From an uncultured Alphaproteobacteria bacterium (GTDB lineage: Bacteria; Pseudomonadota; Alphaproteobacteria; RF32; CAG-239): a stretch of DNA of 64,000 nt. The stretch covers positions 1-64,000 of the forward strand of contig CASZWJ010000001.1 of the NCBI GenBank assembly GCA_949493535.1, written 5' to 3'. This document shows, piece by piece, positions 8,004 to 17,607 of this stretch. The notes below the pieces were generated by a model. That model saw nothing but the letters and a program-made list of their open reading frames with translations. It searched no databases and was not told the origin of the DNA. The position numbers and the translations under genes were made by a program. Every line of letters begins with the position of its first letter. The first letter of the stretch is position 1.

Positions 8004-9389
8004 GTGCTTGCATTTTCATTTTTTGCCGCAATTTTTTCCAGCCTGCTTTGGCTTATTTATTCTCTGGCTTATATCGGAGACAACACCGTCGGCGTCAAAT
8101 TCAGTTCTTTAGGCATGACTGATGTTTCCGTATATACGGCATTGGTTATTTTTCCGATTATCGTGATTTGGGCGGTTTTCGGCTATATTAACCAATATCT
8201 TAATTTGAGAAACATGAACAAAAACCTTTTTCAGCTTTTTAAGCAAATGAAAAAGAATCAGGATTATACGGACTTGATAGCCCGCATTATGCTCGAATCC
8301 GAGCAGCAGATTAAAGACGGATTTATCTTAAACCGCATTGACATTTTGATTGCAGATATGAACGAACTTATTGCCGAGCTTATTTCCCGCGCGTCCCTTG
8401 CTTCATTTGAGCAGATAGAAAATTTGTGGGGAAAAGTGCGCAACGGCGGAAAATGGGCTTTAGGCAAAGTCATTATCGAAGTCAGCCAAAACCAACCTAA
8501 TTTTGAAATGCGCATCTTTGAAAAATCGCAGCGGGATTTGGTTCTTGCCGGAACAATCCTTGAATTTTGCGCCCGTTATCAAAATATTCTCTCGCTCTTA
8601 GAAAAGCATGATAAAGAACGCGTTTTTCTCAATGTTATCGAAACCGGCGTTTTCGGCAAAGTCTATTCTATTTTGGCCCCTTTGGCAGATGAAATCCGCC
8701 GGCACAGAGAAACCGCCCTTTCTACCGCCTGCGATGACAAGCCCGGCTTTAAAATCTCGGAAGAAAAACCGGTTTATTCCGCAGCTCCCACATCTTACAA
8801 AACGGTTGAAGACGAAAGGAAAAATCCGATATTAAGCGGCATATCCAAACTCGGCTCTTTACTAAAAAAAGAAAAAACGGCATCTCGCAGCGAGGCTGTT
8901 TCCGCGGCGGAAAGAGACCCGTTTTCCATAGCCTTGGAACGCAGTTTCGGTTCAAATGACGAACCGGAGCTTTGCGCCGTAGCCGAACCTAAATTTGAAT
9001 TTTCCGAACCCGCAGACGAACAACCGCATTTTGACGAACCGAGACTGAATCCCCCCTTTGCGGAAGAAACGCCTGAAATCTTTTTGGCTGAGGACAATGA
9101 AACGCCGCGGGATGAAATCGTTATCGGCAGTTCAGAAGACGAGAATATCATTCCTCCGCTGATTATCAGCAGAGACAATGAAGAAAGCGATACTTCGTCA
9201 GCAGCTGAAAAAGAGCCGGAAGCGCTGACTGTCACATCTACGCAGAGAACCCTTAACGATCTCCGCAAAGAGTGGGAAGACATGCGCAGGGCTTCTCAGG
9301 AAAACGAGCCTGAACCCAAAGAAGAAAAAAATGAAAACTTCACCTATCCGTTCGGAGGCTGGACTGACGAAAGCAACTACAATAAATAG
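8004..9389 (+). CDS. Unknown membrane protein with acidic C-terminal tail
   Basis: Not recognised. Start is GTG at 8004, six bases after a near-perfect AAAGGAG site; an upstream in-frame TTG at 7965 lacks one. Two N-terminal membrane helices (about residues 2-25 and 42-62: YTALVIFPIIVIWAVFGYI) are followed by a soluble, helix-rich domain to about residue 260, then a low-complexity acidic region rich in E, D, P and S with repeated FxEP-like stretches. The last 59 bases overlap the start of the yejA-like gene, so it may be co-transcribed with the transporter. A cytoplasmic tail for protein interactions is plausible but inferred. Confidence 0.75.
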   Translation: MLAFSFFAAIFSSLLWLIYSLAYIGDNTVGVKFSSLGMTDVSVYTALVIFPIIVIWAVFGYINQYLNLRNMNKNLFQLFKQMKKNQDYTDLIARIMLESEQQIKDGFILNRIDILIADMNELIAELISRASLASFEQIENLWGKVRNGGKWALGKVIIEVSQNQPNFEMRIFEKSQRDLVLAGTILEFCARYQNILSLLEKHDKERVFLNVIETGVFGKVYSILAPLADEIRRHRETALSTACDDKPGFKISEEKPVYSAAPTSYKTVEDERKNPILSGISKLGSLLKKEKTASRSEAVSAAERDPFSIALERSFGSNDEPELCAVAEPKFEFSEPADEQPHFDEPRLNPPFAEETPEIFLAEDNETPRDEIVIGSSEDENIIPPLIISRDNEESDTSSAAEKEPEALTVTSTQRTLNDLRKEWEDMRRASQENEPEPKEEKNENFTYPFGGWTDESNYNK

Positions 9390-11205
9390 GTTGTCCGGCT
9401 TTTTTGCTTGTTGTTTGCTGGCGTGCCTGTTTTGCAGCAATGCCGAAGCGAAGAGTGTTGTCAGCGATACTTTGCCGCTTTACGGACAGCCTAAATATGA
9501 TAAGAATTTCAAACATTTTAACTATGCTTCGCCGGATGCCGTTAAAGGCGGGCGGGTTGTTATGCCTGCCTACGGCACTTTTGACAACTTCAACCCTTTT
9601 ATTTTCAAAGGGATTGCTTCCGCCGAAACGGCCGCTTTAACGCTTGATACGCTGGGAATTGTTCCCGCAGACGACTATTCTACTGTTTACCCTCTGATTG
9701 CCAAACAATTTGAACTTCCGGACGACAATTCTTTTGTCGGCTTTATTCTTGATGAAAAGGCCAAATTCCGTGACGGTTCGCCGATTTTGGCAGACGACGT
9801 GATTTTCAGTTTCAACTCGCTTATAGAAAAAGGTTCGCCCCTTTATAAAGTTTATTATGCAGACGTTGACCGCGTGGAAAAAATCAACGACCGGCATATC
9901 CGGTTTTATTTCAAAAAAGATTCTTCCAACAAAGAACTGCCGCTGATTTTATCGCAAATTGCGATTTTTTCAGCTGAAGACTGGGCAGGAAAAGATTTTG
10001 CCAAACCAAGCCTGATTCCGCCTTTGGGCAGCGGCCCCTACCGGATTGAAAAATTCGAACCCGGAAAATTTGTCGTTCTCAAGCGCAACAGAGATTACTG
10101 GGCTAAAGATTTGCCAAGCAGAAAAGGTTTTTTCAATTTTGACGAAGTGCGCTTTGACTACTATCAAGACACTACCGTCACTTTGCAGGCGCTGTTTGCC
10201 GGCAATATTGACATGCGGGAAGAATATATCGCCAAAATATGGGTAACGGGTTACGATAATGATGTTGTCAAAAGCGGCAAAGTTAAAAAGGAAAATCTTC
10301 CTCACAACCAAACCGCAATATTGCAAAATTTTGCCTTTAATATCCGGCGCCCGAAATTTCAGGACAAACGCGTCAGACAAGCTATCGGACTGGCTTTTAA
10401 TTTTGAATGGGCCAATGAAAAATTGTTTTATAATCAATACCAGCGCCTGAACAGTTATTACACAAACAGCGAAATGGCTGCTTCCGGCAAACCTCAGGGA
10501 AAAGAACTCGCGTTATTGAAAGAACTTGAACCTTTGCTGCCACCGGAAGTTTTCGGAGAGGTACCGACACCGCCGGAATTTAAGCTTTATGAAGACGGCA
10601 GAAAAAACCTGCGCCGAGCGGCCAACCTGCTGAAAGAGGCCGGATACGATTTTGTTGACGGCAAAATGACTCATCTTGAAACCGGACAGCCTCTGGAATT
10701 TGAAGTTTTAAGCAATACAGCCAACGGCAATACATTCACACGGGTTATGCTGCCATTTTTAAAGAATTTGGAAAAAATCGGCATTAAAGCGACTTTTCGC
10801 AATCTGGAAGTCAATATTTTCAAAAATCGGCTTGATAATTTTGACTTTGATATGGCAATCGTTTCTTTTCCGATGAGCCAAATGCCGGGCAACGAACAAA
10901 AAGAAATGTGGGGTTCCCGATCAGCTGACATTAAAGGGAGTTTCAACCTTATCGGAATTAAAAATCCTGCGGCAGACGCTTTGCTGGATAAGATTGTCAA
11001 AGCTCAGGAAAAAGAAAGCTATATCGCTGCCCTCAGAGCTTTAGACAGGGTCTTGCGGCACGAATATTACATGATTCCGCAATGGTATTCCGCCCATAAG
11101 CGCGTAGCCTACCGCAACCGTTTTGCACATCCCCAAACAAAAGAAAAAGTCGGTTTTCAGCCGTTTAGCTGGTGGCTGAAAGATTCCCAAGGAAAACAAA
11201 AATGA
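9331..11205 (+). CDS. YejA-like oligopeptide ABC transporter substrate-binding protein
   Basis: Periplasmic solute-binding protein of family 5 (SBP_bac_5), most like the YejA subgroup that binds oligopeptides or microcin C-type compounds. A signal peptide is visible: the hydrophobic core [13 protein letters not shown] ends near the Ala-rich NAEAK cleavage region at about residue 40. Family landmarks include [22 protein letters not shown], the [10 protein letters not shown] segment and a C-terminal YYMIPQWY...FQPFSWWL region. Length 624 is normal. ATG 9331 gives a 59-base overlap with the preceding gene; a TTG at 9391 would remove it but has a weak ribosome site. The stop overlaps the yejB start (ATGA). 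Confidence 0.88.
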   Translation: MKTSPIRSEAGLTKATTINRLSGFFACCLLACLFCSNAEAKSVVSDTLPLYGQPKYDKNFKHFNYASPDAVKGGRVVMPAYGTFDNFNPFIFKGIASAETAALTLDTLGIVPADDYSTVYPLIAKQFELPDDNSFVGFILDEKAKFRDGSPILADDVIFSFNSLIEKGSPLYKVYYADVDRVEKINDRHIRFYFKKDSSNKELPLILSQIAIFSAEDWAGKDFAKPSLIPPLGSGPYRIEKFEPGKFVVLKRNRDYWAKDLPSRKGFFNFDEVRFDYYQDTTVTLQALFAGNIDMREEYIAKIWVTGYDNDVVKSGKVKKENLPHNQTAILQNFAFNIRRPKFQDKRVRQAIGLAFNFEWANEKLFYNQYQRLNSYYTNSEMAASGKPQGKELALLKELEPLLPPEVFGEVPTPPEFKLYEDGRKNLRRAANLLKEAGYDFVDGKMTHLETGQPLEFEVLSNTANGNTFTRVMLPFLKNLEKIGIKATFRNLEVNIFKNRLDNFDFDMAIVSFPMSQMPGNEQKEMWGSRSADIKGSFNLIGIKNPAADALLDKIVKAQEKESYIAALRALDRVLRHEYYMIPQWYSAHKRVAYRNRFAHPQTKEKVGFQPFSWWLKDSQGKQK

Positions 11206-12272
11206 GAAATTATGTTATCAAAAGGCTGCTCCTGATTCCTTTGACTTTACTCGGCATTTTGTTTGTTAATTTTTTGATTATACAATTGGCGCCGGGCGGT
11301 CCGGTTGAACAGACGTTGGCCAAATACCGCGGCATGAACGTTAACGCCACGTCGCAGATTTCCGGCTCTTCGCAAATGCATATGGACAGCAGCGGTTCTT
11401 ATCAGGGAGCGCAAGGCGTTCCCGAAGATTTGGTTAAAGAGCTTGAAAAACAATTCGGTTTTGACAAACCGGCACACACCCGTTTTTTGAAAATGCTCAA
11501 AGATTACGCAGCCTTTGACTTCGGCAAAAGTTTTTATCAGGACAAAAGCGTTTTGCAGCTCATCAAAGAACGCATGCCGGTATCTGTTTCGCTCGGCTTA
11601 TGGTCGACGCTTATCATCTATTTGATTGCCATTCCGCTCGGGATTAAAAAAGCCGTAACCGACGGCAGCAATTTTGATATCTGGAGTTCTTTTGCCGTTA
11701 TTATCGGTTCGGCAATTCCGGTGTTTTTATTCGCTGTTTTTCTGATTGTTTTTTTTGCCGGAGGAACTTACCTGCAATGGTTTCCGCTCAGAGGGTTGAC
11801 TTCAGACAATTGGGAAGAACTGTCTTTCGGCGCAAAAATCCTTGATTATTTCCGGCATATTACCCTGCCGGTAACGGCTATGGTTATCGGCGGTTTTGCT
11901 TCTCTTACCATGCTGACGAAGAACTCGTTTCTTGACGAAATCAACAAGCAATATGTTTTGACGGCAAAAGCCAAAGGGCTGAGCCAAAACCAAATCTTAT
12001 ACGGGCATGTTTTCCGCAATGCCATGTTGATTGTGATTGCCGGTTTTCCATCTATGCTGATTAAAATGCTGTTTACCGGCGCCTTGCTGATTGAAGTTAT
12101 TTTCTCTTTGAACGGAATCGGCCTGCTCGGTTATGAAGCAATCATGACCCGCGATTATCCCGTTATTTTCGGCACGCTTTATATTTTCGCCCTGCTCGGT
12201 TTAATCCTCAAGCTTGTCAGCGACATAACCTATTCTCTGATTGACCCCAGAATTAACTTTGAACGTTTATAG
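11202..12272 (+). CDS. YejB-like ABC transporter permease
   Basis: Inner-membrane permease of the dipeptide/oligopeptide importer class. Start is the ATG at 11202, which overlaps the yejA stop as ATGA and follows AAGGA. The N-terminus [20 protein letters not shown] is characteristic of DppB/YejB permeases. The binding-protein-dependent transport domain has several membrane helices and the EAA loop, seen around [18 protein letters not shown]. The usual next genes, yejE (second permease) and yejF (ATPase), are absent: a convergent phosphatase gene overlaps the last 6 bases. Any working transporter must take those subunits from elsewhere. Confidence 0.88.
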   Translation: MRNYVIKRLLLIPLTLLGILFVNFLIIQLAPGGPVEQTLAKYRGMNVNATSQISGSSQMHMDSSGSYQGAQGVPEDLVKELEKQFGFDKPAHTRFLKMLKDYAAFDFGKSFYQDKSVLQLIKERMPVSVSLGLWSTLIIYLIAIPLGIKKAVTDGSNFDIWSSFAVIIGSAIPVFLFAVFLIVFFAGGTYLQWFPLRGLTSDNWEELSFGAKILDYFRHITLPVTAMVIGGFASLTMLTKNSFLDEINKQYVLTAKAKGLSQNQILYGHVFRNAMLIVIAGFPSMLIKMLFTGALLIEVIFSLNGIGLLGYEAIMTRDYPVIFGTLYIFALLGLILKLVSDITYSLIDPRINFERL

Positions 12273-12743
12273 TTCTGATTTTAATTCTTCAAGCAAATTA
12301 TCGCAGGCGGCGGAAATCATTTGGTAAACGTTTTCAAAACCGTGGTCGCCATAATACGGATCCGGCACGTTTTCACCAAAAGCCGGCGCATATTCCAACA
12401 ATTTTTTGACAACAGCATGACCATATCGTTCATCGCCATACGGCCGCTTTTGTTCAATATTCCAAATATTTTGCGAATCCATCGCGAGGATTAAGTCAAA
12501 TTCGGCAAAATCATCGGCTTTGAGCGGACGAGAACGCAAGCAACGCAAATCAAGCCCATGATTTAAAGCACATTCAACGCTTCTGGCATCCGGTTCATCG
12601 CCCTGATGATAGCTTGACGTGCCGGCAGAATCGACAAAGATTAAGCTTTGCAGCCCAGCCTCATTGACAATTTTTTGCATATACCCTTCTGCCGTCGGGG
12701 AACGACAGATGTTCCCCGTGCAGACAAACAGAACCTTAAACAT
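12267..12743 (-). CDS. Low-molecular-weight protein-tyrosine phosphatase
   Basis: Hydrolyses phosphotyrosine through a cysteine nucleophile. The P-loop CTGNICRS is present with C8 and R14, and the general acid aspartate is in VPDPYYGD. Length 158 is normal. ATG at 12743 shares one base with the stop codon of the upstream LonB-like gene (TAATG), implying translational coupling. The 3' end overlaps the convergent yejB gene by 6 bases. Related enzymes act on tyrosine kinases of polysaccharide export or on arginine phosphate; the target here is unknown. Confidence 0.92.
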   Translation of the reverse strand: MFKVLFVCTGNICRSPTAEGYMQKIVNEAGLQSLIFVDSAGTSSYHQGDEPDARSVECALNHGLDLRCLRSRPLKADDFAEFDLILAMDSQNIWNIEQKRPYGDERYGHAVVKKLLEYAPAFGENVPDPYYGDHGFENVYQMISAACDNLLEELKSEL

Positions 12744-15178
12744 TATTTTCCTAAGCAGCCATGCGTTTCTTTGGCAAAATGAACATAACGCTTATAGTAT
12801 TCTTCCAAAGATTTTTGAACATGATAGTTAACGGTTCCGCGCGAATATTTGCCATGTTTGTCAGCTGTGCCGGCTTTTTTGCCGGTCAGAATTTCAATAC
12901 CGTCATCAACATGGTCAATGGCATAAATTGCAAATTTGCCTTCATCCACGGCGTTCAAAATATCTTCGCGCAGCATCAAATCCTTCACATTGGTTCTCGG
13001 GATGATAACGCCTTGCGTACCGGTTAAACCGCGATGTTTGCAAACATCAAAGAAGCCTTCGATTTTTTCATTGACGCCGCCGATCGGCTGAATTTCGCCA
13101 AACTGGTTGATCGAACCGGTTACGGCAATGCTTTGCTTAATCGGAATACCGGTCAGAGCGGAAATCAGACAGTAATATTCCGTTGAAGAAGCGCTGTCAC
13201 CGTCAACGCCGCCGTAAGATTGTTCAAATACTATAGACGCTGACAAAGACAACGGCGAAAATTTGGCAAAACGGTTGGCTATCAGGCTTTGCAAAATCAA
13301 AATACCTTTGGTATGAATCGGGCCGGAAAGTTCTATTTCGCGCTCAATATCCAAAAACTCGCCTTTACCCATACGCACCTGCGTGGTAATGCGCGACGGT
13401 TTGCCGAAGCTGTTGCGCGAGAAATTATAAACGACAAGGCCGTTAATCTGTCCGACGCGCTCGCCTTCCACGTCCATTAAAATCGTTCCCTCGTCAATCT
13501 GCTCCAACATCATCTGTTTGACGCGGTCAGAGCGGTAAATCTGGGCATCAATCGCTTGTTCGATATGATTTTTGCCGATTTGGTTTGAATGAGATTTGCG
13601 CGCCCAATAATCAGCCTCACGCAGCAAGTCGCCGATTGAAGCGATATGCGCCGTCAGTTTGCGGGAATCTTCCGCCAGACGGGAAGAATATTCTATCACT
13701 TTGGCAACCGCCTGACGATTCAGCGAACGCAGTTTCTTCTTCTTTGACAATGAGCCGATTAATTTGGCATATTCGATTTCGTTTTCATGGGTTCTGTCCA
13801 TTATGACGCCGAAATCGGCTTCAACCTTAAAGAAATCTGCAAAATCGGGATCACGTTCGGACAGCAGTTCATAAAGTTCGGCATCGCCGGTCATAATAAC
13901 TTTCACGTCCAAAGGAATCGGTTCGGGATCCAAAGAAATCGTCGTAAAGCTGGTTTCGTCGCTCGGAGCTTCGATTTTAATTAATTTTGAAGCAATTGCC
14001 CGTTTCAAAGAATCCCAAGCAAAAGGCTGCAAAAGCAGTTTACGGGCGTCAATCAATAAAAAGCCGCCGTTGGCCCGGTGCAATGCGCCGGACTTAATTA
14101 AGGTAAAGTCCGTCAACAAAGCGCCGTATTGCTGGACGCGTTCAACCCTGCCGACCAGATTGCCTTGGGTCGGATGATCAAGATGAACTATCGGCGCACC
14201 GGAATCAGGGTCATTTTTAACAACAACATTGACTTTGAATTTGGCAAATTTGTCTTCTTCGGGCTTGTTCATTTTTGAAAAGAGCATGCTCAAAGCGTCT
14301 TCATTTGCCTCTCCGCACTGGGTTTCAGGTGCCGGCATAAACTCTTCAACATTTTCTATGATGTATTTTTGAACGTTTTTCAAAAACTCAGAAGCCTGCT
14401 TATGCCCTTTATATCTGTTGCGCAATTCATCTACCGGCTTTTTGATAGAATTTTTGATAAATTTTTCGCGCATTGCGTTTGTTTCTTTGCGCTGTTTTTC
14501 TTCCCATTGCGGCAAGTCCTGCGCGGAATCCTCAATTTCGGCCTGCATGGCGTTCAAATCGTCAATCAAGGATTTCTTTTCGTCTTCCGGCAACTCATCA
14601 AAAGCTTCGGGGCTTAAAACTTCGCCGTTTTTAACGGGAGCCACAACCAAACCGACCGGCATATGAAGCAACGACACGCTTTTGCCTTTGGCTTTTTTCT
14701 GAAGAATTTTAATGTATTCTTCTTTTTTTTGTTTGTATTTTTCCCGAATTATGCTCAAAGCGGCTTTGTATTCGTCGCTGTCTAAAATAGTGGGGATTGT
14801 CGTTGACAAATCTTCAATCAGCTTATCGACTTCTTTGGCAAATTCAGCGGCTGTACCGGCAGTAAAATTAATGGCTATCGGCTTATGAGGCTCATCAAAA
14901 TTATATACATAGACCCAGTCGTCCGGCGTGGGGCGGTTTTGTGCTTCCTGCTTTAAAACCCTTTTAACCAGACTGGTTTTTCCGGTTCCTTCAGGACCTA
15001 AGCAAAACAGGTTATAACCTTTAGATTTGATATTAATACCTATTTCAACAGCGCTTAATGCCCGATCCTGCCCGAGTGCAGACAGACGTTCTTCCAATTC
15101 TGCCGTGGTTGAAAAATCAAAGCTTTTCGGGTCGCAACGGGTATAAAGTTGTTCTGATTTAAGTTTTGTAATAGCCAT
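12743..15178 (-). CDS. Lon-related AAA+ protease (LonB-like)
   Basis: ATP-dependent serine protease of the Lon (S16) clan, 811 residues. The N-terminal part is the AAA_32-type module with Walker A GPEGTGKTSL at about residue 57; a long helical insertion follows; the second half has GGFLLIDARKLL as the ATPase Walker B-like segment. The C-terminal protease domain contains the catalytic serine in VDGDSASSTEY and the lysine in GGVNEKIEGF. It lacks the N-terminal LAN domain of LonA, so the substrate range probably differs. Start ATG at 15178. Followed by the phosphatase gene with a one-base overlap. Confidence 0.92.
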   Translation of the reverse strand: MAITKLKSEQLYTRCDPKSFDFSTTAELEERLSALGQDRALSAVEIGINIKSKGYNLFCLGPEGTGKTSLVKRVLKQEAQNRPTPDDWVYVYNFDEPHKPIAINFTAGTAAEFAKEVDKLIEDLSTTIPTILDSDEYKAALSIIREKYKQKKEEYIKILQKKAKGKSVSLLHMPVGLVVAPVKNGEVLSPEAFDELPEDEKKSLIDDLNAMQAEIEDSAQDLPQWEEKQRKETNAMREKFIKNSIKKPVDELRNRYKGHKQASEFLKNVQKYIIENVEEFMPAPETQCGEANEDALSMLFSKMNKPEEDKFAKFKVNVVVKNDPDSGAPIVHLDHPTQGNLVGRVERVQQYGALLTDFTLIKSGALHRANGGFLLIDARKLLLQPFAWDSLKRAIASKLIKIEAPSDETSFTTISLDPEPIPLDVKVIMTGDAELYELLSERDPDFADFFKVEADFGVIMDRTHENEIEYAKLIGSLSKKKKLRSLNRQAVAKVIEYSSRLAEDSRKLTAHIASIGDLLREADYWARKSHSNQIGKNHIEQAIDAQIYRSDRVKQMMLEQIDEGTILMDVEGERVGQINGLVVYNFSRNSFGKPSRITTQVRMGKGEFLDIEREIELSGPIHTKGILILQSLIANRFAKFSPLSLSASIVFEQSYGGVDGDSASSTEYYCLISALTGIPIKQSIAVTGSINQFGEIQPIGGVNEKIEGFFDVCKHRGLTGTQGVIIPRTNVKDLMLREDILNAVDEGKFAIYAIDHVDDGIEILTGKKAGTADKHGKYSRGTVNYHVQKSLEEYYKRYVHFAKETHGCLGK

Positions 15179-15264
15179 TATAAAAAATCCCTATACATGT
15201 AAGGTTGGTACTGTTATTATCGCTGATTATATAATCTTAAAAACTAACATAGCGTAAAGATTTG

Positions 15265-16746
15265 ATGAAATATTTTGAATATATCGCATTCGCCCTTTTC
15301 TTTTTGGCGGCACCGGTTTTGCTTTTTTACTTTTACCGCAGGCTTAAAACTTATCATTTTTACCGCCTTGCCCGCAAAGCCCTTTCAAAAAAATTTTCGG
15401 CAGGATGCGCCGAAAGTTATCTGCCGACTTACTATCTGAGACGCATTGTTTCCCTTCTTATTCAGAACAATGCCAAACACCAGTTGGTTTATTTATGCGC
15501 CGGAAGAATTAATCCCGCCGCCCGCAGGCTTGAAGAACAAAAAGAAATCTTTTTAAGCCATATCCTGCGGGCTGTAAAAGGCCAGACAAGCTATCGCGCC
15601 GATTTTGAAAAATATATAAAAGCAAATCCGAATGACAATGCGGCTTTAACAGAATTGGGAATCCTTTATTTTCTGGCCGGAGAAAAAGAAAAAGCCCAAC
15701 TATGCCTGAATAATATTTCCGGACGGCAAAAAAAATATGCTTCTGCCCGACAAAAGTACTTGCAGGCATATCTGGATACGGATGACGGAGATATGCTCAG
15801 AGCCTCGCAAAATGCCTCGCTGGCGGCTAAATATTTTCATAAACTCGGCGCGGAATATGAAGAAGGGCAAAGTTATCTTTTGCTGGGAATTATTTATCGC
15901 GTTGCCATTATCTCCGATGTTTCGCAAATGATGTTTGAAACTGCCTTACAAATTTTCTCAGCGGCGAAATGCCCAGTCGAAACAGCAAACGCATACGGAA
16001 ATTTAGGAATGCTCATGGCTATTCAGCAACGTTTTGAAGAAGCTGACGACTATTATCAAAAAGCCGAGAAAATTATGCTTGATAACGGCTGTTCTCTCGG
16101 CTTTGCCGTTATCTGCAACCAGCAAAGCCTGCTTCAACTGATGCAGAATAACAATGAAAAAGCGGAAGAACTGGCCTTGAAAGCCCTAAAAATCCATAAA
16201 CAAAACTCAAACAACACCGGTATTGCTTTCAGCAAAGAAATTATCGGCAGCAGCGCATTTAACCGGAAAGACTATCAAAAAGCGATGCAAATGGCCTTTG
16301 AAGCCAAAAATCAGTACAAAGAACATGGCAATCTTTCCGCCTGCCTGGAAAATATGTATTTGATAGCACTGTCTTTGTTTAGCCAAGAAAAGGACAAAGA
16401 AGCAGAAAAGACTTTGAGGGAAATTATAAAAACTGCGCAAGAGCAAAGCAACAGCTTCCATGTTGCCAATGCTTACAGCCTTTTAGGCTTAATATACCTT
16501 AAACAAAACGATTTGCGGCGGGCTAAAGGCCTTTTCCAGCAATCTTTGGATATGGAACAGATTAATAACCGGCTGGGAGGCATTGCCACGGATTATGCGA
16601 ATATCGGTTTAATCGAGTTCAGAAAAGGCAATTTAGAACAGGCTAAAAAGACCCTGAAAACGGCATTGGATTACGCAGAAGCCAATCAGGAAGAAGAATT
16701 AATCAGATTACTAAAAAATCAATTGGAACTGTTTTCAAAAAACTAA
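15265..16746 (+). CDS. Membrane-anchored TPR-repeat protein
   Basis: Tetratricopeptide-repeat protein of unknown role. One N-terminal membrane helix (about residues 3-22, IAFALFFLAAPVLLFYFY) is followed by many 34-residue helical repeats; clear ones include TELGILYFLAGEKEKAQLCL, AYGNLGMLMAIQQRFEEADD and YSLLGLIYLKQNDLRRAKGL. The start is the ATG at 15265; a TTG immediately before it is also in frame. It is divergent from the LonB-like gene and overlaps the convergent 16735-17514 gene by 12 bases. A scaffold or assembly role is plausible from the repeats, without direct evidence. Confidence 0.8.
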   Translation: MKYFEYIAFALFFLAAPVLLFYFYRRLKTYHFYRLARKALSKKFSAGCAESYLPTYYLRRIVSLLIQNNAKHQLVYLCAGRINPAARRLEEQKEIFLSHILRAVKGQTSYRADFEKYIKANPNDNAALTELGILYFLAGEKEKAQLCLNNISGRQKKYASARQKYLQAYLDTDDGDMLRASQNASLAAKYFHKLGAEYEEGQSYLLLGIIYRVAIISDVSQMMFETALQIFSAAKCPVETANAYGNLGMLMAIQQRFEEADDYYQKAEKIMLDNGCSLGFAVICNQQSLLQLMQNNNEKAEELALKALKIHKQNSNNTGIAFSKEIIGSSAFNRKDYQKAMQMAFEAKNQYKEHGNLSACLENMYLIALSLFSQEKDKEAEKTLREIIKTAQEQSNSFHVANAYSLLGLIYLKQNDLRRAKGLFQQSLDMEQINNRLGGIATDYANIGLIEFRKGNLEQAKKTLKTALDYAEANQEEELIRLLKNQLELFSKN

Positions 16747-17514
16747 TTTAATGTCAAAGCTTTTGCTTTCCGGCATGAACTTTAAGCGGCGGACGGCAAT
16801 ATTGTCAAACCCCAATACATTTATTGACGGAACAACAAAAAATTTGAAATAATCTTTGCCATTGGTAAAAAGCACGCGGTTTTTAACCTGTAAACCGGTT
16901 TCGGACAAGAAATTACGATACAGCGGCGCCCAGGCAGGAAGCTGAAAATCTCCGACGATAACAACAGGCTCATCTTGTCTTTTTACAAACTGCTCCAAAT
17001 TGGCAAAAGCCGTCGGCAATTCTTTTTTGGAAATTTTAGAGAAATCCAAATTAACCAGCGTAATCACCTGATCATATTTTTCAAAACTCATAAAAGAGGC
17101 TTCCGCATGCGGACTGAGGGCTATTTTTCCTTTGCGCCGCAACAGAACTTCTTTGGCATTCAGAATATTCTCATAATTCTGCCCGCCTTTTTTGTACACA
17201 ACATTAAAAGCCAGCGTACTGTCTGACGTATCATTAAAAAACAAACGGGCGGTTTTTGCCAGAGAGCCGTAATTAAACATTAACAGCAATGCGGCCAAAA
17301 CCGAATAAACGATTTTTCCGTGCCAAAGAGTGTAAAGCAACAAAAAGATATTAAACAGATAAAAATGAAACTGCCAGCGCCGCAAAAATGCCGTAAAAAA
17401 ATTATCCTGCCCGGCCAAAAGGAGTATAGAATATATTATGGCAACAACACTTAAAGAAACTACCATAAATAAATTTTCGCGCGCATGCTTTTTTCTTTGA
17501 CTAAAGTAACCCAT
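16735..17514 (-). CDS. Membrane protein with a degenerate endonuclease/exonuclease/phosphatase fold
   Basis: Three hydrophobic segments occupy roughly the first 90 residues ([53 protein letters not shown]). The rest resembles the EEP superfamily: VVIVGDFQLPAWAPLYRNFL matches the GDFN...PW motif of membrane EEP proteins, and NIAVRRLKFMPESKSFDIKL corresponds to the C-terminal strand. In active enzymes this last motif ends in a SDH-type catalytic histidine, which is absent here, and the motif asparagine is replaced by Q. Catalysis is therefore doubtful. The family assignment rests on motif reading only. Confidence 0.6.
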   Translation of the reverse strand: MGYFSQRKKHARENLFMVVSLSVVAIIYSILLLAGQDNFFTAFLRRWQFHFYLFNIFLLLYTLWHGKIVYSVLAALLLMFNYGSLAKTARLFFNDTSDSTLAFNVVYKKGGQNYENILNAKEVLLRRKGKIALSPHAEASFMSFEKYDQVITLVNLDFSKISKKELPTAFANLEQFVKRQDEPVVIVGDFQLPAWAPLYRNFLSETGLQVKNRVLFTNGKDYFKFFVVPSINVLGFDNIAVRRLKFMPESKSFDIKLVF

Positions 17515-17607
17515 TTTTAAACTATTATATCTTATTGTCTTTTTGCGGATGTGCCGCTATAATATTTGGCGACCAATGCATTTTAGACAGATAAAAACAA
17601 TTTGTAA

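Noticed and set aside
8795..9283. 162-codon minus-strand, Ser-rich frame opposite the 8004-9389 gene
   Set aside because: Composition simply mirrors the Glu/Asp-rich tail of the sense gene; no start signals.
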